Part shown: piece by piece, positions 59,011 to 64,000 of the stretch
Numbering within the stretch: the first letter of the stretch is position 1
Layout of the letters: every line of letters starts with the position of its first letter
Assembly: GCA_021325675.1 (NCBI GenBank)
Contig: JAJTCM010000001.1
Location: 62,001 to 126,000, forward strand
Source: Crocinitomicaceae bacterium
GTDB lineage: Bacteria; Bacteroidota; Bacteroidia; Flavobacteriales_D; Crocinitomicaceae
DNA length: 64,000 bases
Direction: 5' to 3'
Translations under genes and position numbers: made by a program
The notes under the pieces: generated by a model
The model's input: only the letters and a program-made list of their open reading frames with translations
Told to the model about the DNA's origin: nothing
Database searches by the model: none

Positions 59011-62000
59011 ATGAAACTCAGATTCATATTATTACTTTCTTTAGGTGTAAATTTTTGTTTACTCAGCACTTCTTTTTCCTTTGGCCAGGGAAATGAAGCC
59101 GAACTGAAAAGCCTGGCGGAAAAAAGCTACAGGGCGGAAAGCTTTGTGGAGGCGAGTAAATATTACTCACAATTGCTGGCCATCAACCGCGACGATCCTT
59201 TTTACAATTACCGCTACGGTGTCTGTTTGATCTACAATTCGCGCAAGAAAATTGAAGCGATCAAGCACCTGACGTATGCTTCTAAGGCAGAAAATTTTGA
59301 TCCCGAAGTGTTTTTCTATTTGGGGAAAGCCTATCACCTCAACTACGAATTCAGCGAAGCAATCAAATTTTACAATTTATACAAAACGAAAGCCGGCTCA
59401 AAGCTCAATGTCACACTGGATGTTAACCGGCAGATTGAAATGTCTGAAAGCGGAAAACGCTTGCTTTCTTCGGCCAATGAAATCATTGTTTTAGACAAAA
59501 AAGAAATCGAAAGCCAGAATTTTTTCCGGATTTACGATCTCAAGGACATTGGCGGGGATATTCTCGTAAATGCCCAGTTCCAGTCGAAAATCGATAAAAA
59601 GAACAAGCACACGCCGATCATTCATTTCCCGGCCAAGCCCACAACGATTTATTATTCCAGCTACGGCGAAGATGAGAAAAATGGCAAAGATATATTTATC
59701 CGCCGCAAATTGCCTGACGGAAGCTGGTCGCTGCCGCAAACGGTGAACGGTGGTGTGAATACCAAATTTGACGAGGATTTCCCATACATGCACCCGAACG
59801 GCAAATACCTGTATTTTTCTTCCAAAGGTCATAATTCGATGGGGGGATTTGATGTTTTCCGTTCCAAATATGATAAGGAAACCAATACGTTCAGTGCGCC
59901 TGAAAACCTGGATTTTACGATTTCGTCGCCGGATGATGATTTATTTTATGTAGTCGATTCCCTGGATAAAAACGCCTATTTTGCTTCTGCACGCCAGAGC
60001 TTAGACGGGAAAATCCATGTCTACAAGGTAAAAGTGGAACAAGTTCCGATCCAGATCGCGGTTATTAAAGCGGCGTTCAGCTCGGTCATTCGCCCGGACA
60101 ATAAAAAAGTGAGCGTTGATGTCTACGACTTCGCAAGCAATGCCAAAATCGGTACGTTCAATTCCAACGACAAAGGAAATGTGCTGCTGACCTTCCCGAA
60201 AGGCGGTAAATACGAATACCAGGTGAAAGTCGATGGTGTTGCGACAACGTTTAAATCGGTGATCAACGTGCCTTTCCTGAACGAGTTCAAGCCTTTGAAG
60301 CAAAAAATGGTCCATGAGCAGGTGGCCGACAAAGGGGAAACGGTAACGATCATCAACCAGTTTGACGAAGCGGTGGAAGACCAGGTGGCGACTTTGGCAG
60401 AAATTGCCCGCATCCGTTCGGAGCTGAACCCGAATTCAGAGCAGTTTGACCTCAAGAAACTCGATAATTCTTCCGAAAACAAACAATTATACGCAGAGCT
60501 TGGCTTTACGAAGCAGGGCGACCGCGAAGTCCAGGAAAACATCCAGAAGCTGGCAGATACGCAGGAAAAGCAAGCTGAAATCCTCGCGCTGACCCAACAG
60601 AAAGCGATTGATAAAGTGATGGGAAATGCTGCTGAAACCAAGCAATTGCAGGCAGATTTGAAGGCCACGGTTGCACAGTCTGAAATGAAGAGCGGCAATG
60701 AGAAAAAAGCATTAATTGAAAAAGCCGCCGGGATCGTTAATGAATTGAACGCTATCGATGAGGAAAACAGGAAGCTCCTCAATTTTGCAGATTCATTGAA
60801 TACGCCGATTGCGAAAAACAAAGAAGAAAGCCAGCAGGCGCGTAAGCTCGCTGATGACGTAAAAAAAGCGTTTGATGAGGGCAACACGCCGATTATGGCC
60901 CAAAAGCTCTCCGACAATAAGGTATTGATCAAGCAAATGCAGCAGGAACCGGCCGATCCGGGAGTAAAAGACTTGCTGGTAAAACGCGATGAGATCAAAA
61001 AACTGGCCGCCAAGCAAAAAGAGCTTCTCGATATGAAGATCGCGGCCAAAAACGAATTGCTCGACCTCGATATCAAGCTCGCAGAAGCGAAATCCAAAGA
61101 CCAGCCTGCGATTGAAAAGAAAATCAAAGATAAGCAGGAAGAAATTAAATACGTTGACGGTGAGCTGAAAGCCCTTGAACCGAAGATTGCCGCTAAAAAA
61201 GAAGAGCTGAAAAAAATGGAGGACAAGCTCATCTTTGCGCAGGAAATCCTGAATTCCAAAGACCCGGCTTCCAAAACGAGCGCTGCTGATGCCGTGAAGG
61301 CCCTGACAGCTTTGGATAACCAGAATACACGTACGTTGAAATCTTACGTTGCCGAGCAATCCAGGCAATTGGGGGTTGACATGGCGGCGCAGAAAGTAGT
61401 TAAAACCGATACGCAGGGTTCTGCATCAACATCTGCTTCTACAGACCGAAAAGAGCTCAACGCAGGCCAGAAAGATTTAGCTTCTCAGCTCACACCGGAT
61501 TATTTTAAAAACAAAGAAGCAATCAAAGGTGACAAAGAGCTGACGGAAGAACAGCGCCTGAAATTTGATCAGAAAGAAGATAAAAACCTCAAATTCCAGG
61601 TTTCCAAAGAAATAAACGCCGTCCAGGAAGCGCTGAAGCAAAACCCGAATAATGCCAACCTGAAGGCTAAGCTGAAATCGCTTGAAGAACTGAATGATGC
61701 GCTCAACCAGAATATTGCGGCTGCCCAGAACGAATTGCACCAGAAATTCCCGGAGAGCAACCCGGAGAAGAAATTGACGGACAAGCAACTGGCAAACCGG
61801 GTAAAACCAAATCATTTTGCGATGCTGCTGACGATCGAGGACAACAGCGAGCTGTCAGAAAACCAGCGTTTGGACAAAGCACAGAAAGAAGACCAGGAAT
61901 TTATCCGCCTGCTCAACCTCGAGAAAAACAAAGCTGAAGAAAAGCTGAAGAAAAACCCGGCCGATGAAACTGCGGCGCATGAGCTTAACCTCCTGAAGAA

Positions 62001-64000
62001 TCTCATCAAAGAAAGCGGTGACCGGATTGAGCGCCGTACGATGGGAATGGCTTCTTTCCAGGTGCCTGATAATAAAACAGATGAAACGTATATTCCGAAA
62101 ACAAGCAAAAGCGACAGCCTGAATGCTGAAAATAACCTCGCCGATACTAAAACAGACAACAAAACACCGGAAAATACTTTAGCGGATAACAAAACCGACA
62201 ACAAGACGGACAATAAAACACCGCTGAACGGAACGGACAATAAAGTCGATCCAAAAACGGACACTAAAACGCCTGAGAATACATTAACGGATAACAAAAC
62301 CGACAACAAGACGGATAATAAAACCCCGCTGAACGCAACCGACAATAAGGTAGATCCAAAAACGGACACTAAAACGCCTGAGAATACTTTAGCGGATAAC
62401 AAAACCGATAACAAGACAGACAACAAAACCCCGCTGAACGGAACCGACAATAAGGTAGATCCAAAAACGGACACTAAAACGCCTGAGAACACTTTAACGG
62501 ATAACAAAACCGATAATAAAACACCGCTGAACGGAACGGACAATAAAATTGATCCTAAAACAGACAACAAAACACCGGAAAATACTTTAGCGGATAACAA
62601 AACCGATAACAAGACGGATAATAAAACACCGCTAAACGGAACAGACAATAAAGTCGATCCTAAAACAGACAACAAAACACCGGAAAATACTTTAGCGGAT
62701 AACAAAACCGACAACAAGACGGATAATAAAACCCCGCTGAACGGAACGGAAAATAAAGTTGATCCAAAAACAGACACCAAAACACCTGAGAATACTTTAG
62801 CAGTTCATAAAACAGTGCTTACACCTTCGGATTTGGAGGCGATCAAAAAAGTCAGTCCAACGTATGAAAAAACGACTGCTTCCATTGAAAATAACCCGTC
62901 TTACGACCAGAAAGTGAAAAACGAAAAGCTGGTTATGGAGGAAAATAAGCTGCAAAAAAGCATAGATACCAAAATCAGTGAGCTTGATGCCCAATTAACA
63001 AAAAATCCTTCGGATACAGCTGCTACCGGACAGAAAGAGCGTTTAACGGCCATGAAGCAGGACAGCGAAAACCGCGAGAATGAATCCAAGCAGATTGTCG
63101 TAAGTGAAATTAAGGAAACAATTAAAAAAGACCAGCTGATCACTGCTGCGGATAAAAAATACAGCAAGGAGATTGCGGCGTTAACCCCAGAACAAAGCAC
63201 TGCCAGGGAAGAAAAGCTGCAGGAGAACCTGAAAAAACGTGTTGCAGCTAACGAAAAACGCATGGCTGCTAATGAAAATCTCGATCTGCAAGCCGAAAAC
63301 CAGGTATTGAACGAGCTCATCGATGAATCCCAGGGCCGAATCGAAACGATCAAAAACCCGGCAACCGCCAATACAACGAATCAAGGGGAGAAAAATCCTG
63401 TGGATGGCACAAACGGCACAAATAGCAGTGCGAATAACACAAACAGCGACGCTAAAACAGATAATTTGGCTGTTACAGCAGGAACGGATGCTAAGACCAT
63501 TGAGCTGAACAGCCTGCAAGCCCGCGAAACGGAGCTGGCAGCGCAGTTGGCTGATTCGAAATTACCCAAGGCCGACAAGCAAAAACTGGCTTTGGAATTG
63601 GCGGATAACCAGCAAAAGCAGCTGACAATTCTCAGTGAAAAAACCGGTGAGCAGGCTAAGCTGATCAGCTTCATGCCGGCAAATAAAACCGCACTTTCCA
63701 AAACAGATCTGCCGGTTGCACAAAATGACTCACTGGCTTTAGGAATGGCCGCTCAAAATGATGAAAGAATTGCAGCTTTGCAAAAAGAGCTGGTAAAAAC
63801 CAAAAAAGAAAGCAAAAAAGCGGAATTGATTGCTGAGATCAAATCGCTTCAGGCTCAAAACGCGGCCACTTATGAAGATGTTGCCTATTCGAAACAGCTG
63901 ACAAGTGATGCTTCACAATTACAAGCCATTGATCCGAAAGCGGGTAGCTTGACGCTGGAAAGCAAAAGCTCCCTTGAGAGGCGGAAAGCGGCTGTGAGCG
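59011..64000 (+). CDS. Giant exported TPR/PD40 coiled-coil protein with 105-bp repeat (3' end outside the window)
   Basis: At least 1663 residues; no stop before the window ends. Signal peptide MKLRFILLLSLGVNFCLLST then SFSFGQ. Domains in order: TPR-like helices (about 25-140, SYRAESFVEASKYYSQLLAINRDDPFYNY); a PD40/WD40-like propeller region (about 210-330, TTIYYSSYGEDEKNGKDIFI, FPYMHPNGKYLYFSSKG); a carboxypeptidase-regulatory-like beta domain (about 359-410); charged coiled coils (430-810); about 75-residue helical repeats starting near 827, 931, 1280 and 1376; and a Lys/Thr/Asp/Asn tandem repeat (1051-1256). The order TPR-PD40-CRD resembles PorE-type OmpA-family proteins of the T9SS and related Bacteroidota proteins; an OmpA domain, if any, lies beyond the window. 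No lipobox. Confidence 0.85.
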   Translation, partial: MKLRFILLLSLGVNFCLLSTSFSFGQGNEAELKSLAEKSYRAESFVEASKYYSQLLAINRDDPFYNYRYGVCLIYNSRKKIEAIKHLTYASKAENFDPEVFFYLGKAYHLNYEFSEAIKFYNLYKTKAGSKLNVTLDVNRQIEMSESGKRLLSSANEIIVLDKKEIESQNFFRIYDLKDIGGDILVNAQFQSKIDKKNKHTPIIHFPAKPTTIYYSSYGEDEKNGKDIFIRRKLPDGSWSLPQTVNGGVNTKFDEDFPYMHPNGKYLYFSSKGHNSMGGFDVFRSKYDKETNTFSAPENLDFTISSPDDDLFYVVDSLDKNAYFASARQSLDGKIHVYKVKVEQVPIQIAVIKAAFSSVIRPDNKKVSVDVYDFASNAKIGTFNSNDKGNVLLTFPKGGKYEYQVKVDGVATTFKSVINVPFLNEFKPLKQKMVHEQVADKGETVTIINQFDEAVEDQVATLAEIARIRSELNPNSEQFDLKKLDNSSENKQLYAELGFTKQGDREVQENIQKLADTQEKQAEILALTQQKAIDKVMGNAAETKQLQADLKATVAQSEMKSGNEKKALIEKAAGIVNELNAIDEENRKLLNFADSLNTPIAKNKEESQQARKLADDVKKAFDEGNTPIMAQKLSDNKVLIKQMQQEPADPGVKDLLVKRDEIKKLAAKQKELLDMKIAAKNELLDLDIKLAEAKSKDQPAIEKKIKDKQEEIKYVDGELKALEPKIAAKKEELKKMEDKLIFAQEILNSKDPASKTSAADAVKALTALDNQNTRTLKSYVAEQSRQLGVDMAAQKVVKTDTQGSASTSASTDRKELNAGQKDLASQLTPDYFKNKEAIKGDKELTEEQRLKFDQKEDKNLKFQVSKEINAVQEALKQNPNNANLKAKLKSLEELNDALNQNIAAAQNELHQKFPESNPEKKLTDKQLANRVKPNHFAMLLTIEDNSELSENQRLDKAQKEDQEFIRLLNLEKNKAEEKLKKNPADETAAHELNLLKNLIKESGDRIERRTMGMASFQVPDNKTDETYIPKTSKSDSLNAENNLADTKTDNKTPENTLADNKTDNKTDNKTPLNGTDNKVDPKTDTKTPENTLTDNKTDNKTDNKTPLNATDNKVDPKTDTKTPENTLADNKTDNKTDNKTPLNGTDNKVDPKTDTKTPENTLTDNKTDNKTPLNGTDNKIDPKTDNKTPENTLADNKTDNKTDNKTPLNGTDNKVDPKTDNKTPENTLADNKTDNKTDNKTPLNGTENKVDPKTDTKTPENTLAVHKTVLTPSDLEAIKKVSPTYEKTTASIENNPSYDQKVKNEKLVMEENKLQKSIDTKISELDAQLTKNPSDTAATGQKERLTAMKQDSENRENESKQIVVSEIKETIKKDQLITAADKKYSKEIAALTPEQSTAREEKLQENLKKRVAANEKRMAANENLDLQAENQVLNELIDESQGRIETIKNPATANTTNQGEKNPVDGTNGTNSSANNTNSDAKTDNLAVTAGTDAKTIELNSLQARETELAAQLADSKLPKADKQKLALELADNQQKQLTILSEKTGEQAKLISFMPANKTALSKTDLPVAQNDSLALGMAAQNDERIAALQKELVKTKKESKKAELIAEIKSLQAQNAATYEDVAYSKQLTSDASQLQAIDPKAGSLTLESKSSLERRKAAVS
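62161..62802 (+). repeat. 105-bp coding tandem repeat, six units plus a partial one
   Basis: Units start at 62161, 62266, 62371, 62476, 62569, 62674 and (partial) 62779. Five are exactly 105 bp (35 codons); the fourth is 93 bp because one KTDN quartet (12 bp) is missing. Consensus protein unit: KTPENTLADNKTDNKTDNKT followed by PLNGTDNKVDPKTDT. Differences are mostly synonymous (for example ACG/ACA, CCT/CCG) with A/T, G/A and V/I swaps. In-frame length change keeps the giant protein open. Confidence 0.9.

Noticed and set aside
60123-61274. 383-residue minus-strand open frame
   Set aside because: Antisense of the coiled-coil part of the giant protein. Ser/Leu/Phe-rich composition is what Lys/Glu/Ala codons give on the other strand; no promoter and no known domain.
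61812-62780. 322-residue minus-strand open frame with a hydrophobic repeat
   Set aside because: It is the exact antisense of the KTDN-rich tandem repeat in the giant plus-strand gene; regular codons such as AAC, AAA and GAC leave the opposite frame free of stops. No start signal or family similarity.
62161-62802. CRISPR or non-coding satellite
   Set aside because: Unit length is a multiple of three, the frame is open through all units, and changes are mostly synonymous, so it is a coding repeat.

Overview
The window reads as chromosome of a Bacteroidota bacterium, most likely Flavobacteriales and possibly near Fluviicola/Crocinitomicaceae (family placement is inference). Evidence: four secreted proteins end in type IX secretion (T9SS) sorting domains of both kinds (gliding-associated type B and type A); promoters match the Bacteroidota -33 TTG / -7 TAnnTTTG pattern; Shine-Dalgarno sequences are rare; and the blocks rpmB-rpmG-DUF4295 and folP / DUF1599-DoxX-tpiA-prmA are typical of the phylum. 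No rRNA, tRNA, CRISPR array, complete insertion sequence or prophage was seen.

Layout. 1-7041: cell-surface glycan cluster (two GT4 glycosyltransferases, an outer-membrane barrel, then a tightly packed unit of a small membrane protein, a methyltransferase, a membrane sulfatase-like protein and a sugar-nucleotide epimerase). 7126-10579: nitronate monooxygenase-like enzyme and a pair of M16 peptidase subunits. 10606-15617: a large T9SS type B protein, a TPR membrane protein and apaG. 15925-24508: second glycan cluster (YfhO, two methyltransferases, a glycosyltransferase, a deacetylase-like protein on the minus strand, a flippase). 24550-35635: secreted proteins, a sodium/solute symporter, a GlmU-like protein, a persulfide dioxygenase-rhodanese fusion, a short cysteine-containing exported protein with strong expression signals, a DUF5916 barrel, an L-type lectin T9SS protein and gcvT. 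35856-43657: UMF1-type transporter, a decayed REP-associated transposase, glyA, a tail-spike-chaperone T9SS protein, a nucleoside phosphorylase and a DUF4197 lipoprotein. 43753-46884: cinA, rpmB, rpmG, DUF4295, ftsY. 47136-48481: a T9SS protein followed by a shrunken tandem copy of its whole transcription unit. 48681-53631: folP diverging from DUF1599-DoxX-tpiA-prmA. 53725-58967: a 1542-residue exported protein of unknown function overlapping plsY. 59011 to the end: a giant TPR/PD40 protein with a 105-bp tandem repeat, cut off by the window edge.

The most interesting signal is regulatory. Three promoters (ahead of 7126, 47136 and 48263) carry a Crp/Fnr-like TGAT-N4-ATCA type box whose centre lies exactly 29.5 nt upstream of the first base of the -7 element. 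None has a recognisable -33 TTG at the usual distance, which suggests a small activator-dependent regulon. Other notable signals are two loci of GNA-triloop micro-hairpins that show a compensatory base change, two loci of AACCATAT-type palindromes, several families of short intergenic repeats, and two giant uncharacterised envelope proteins.
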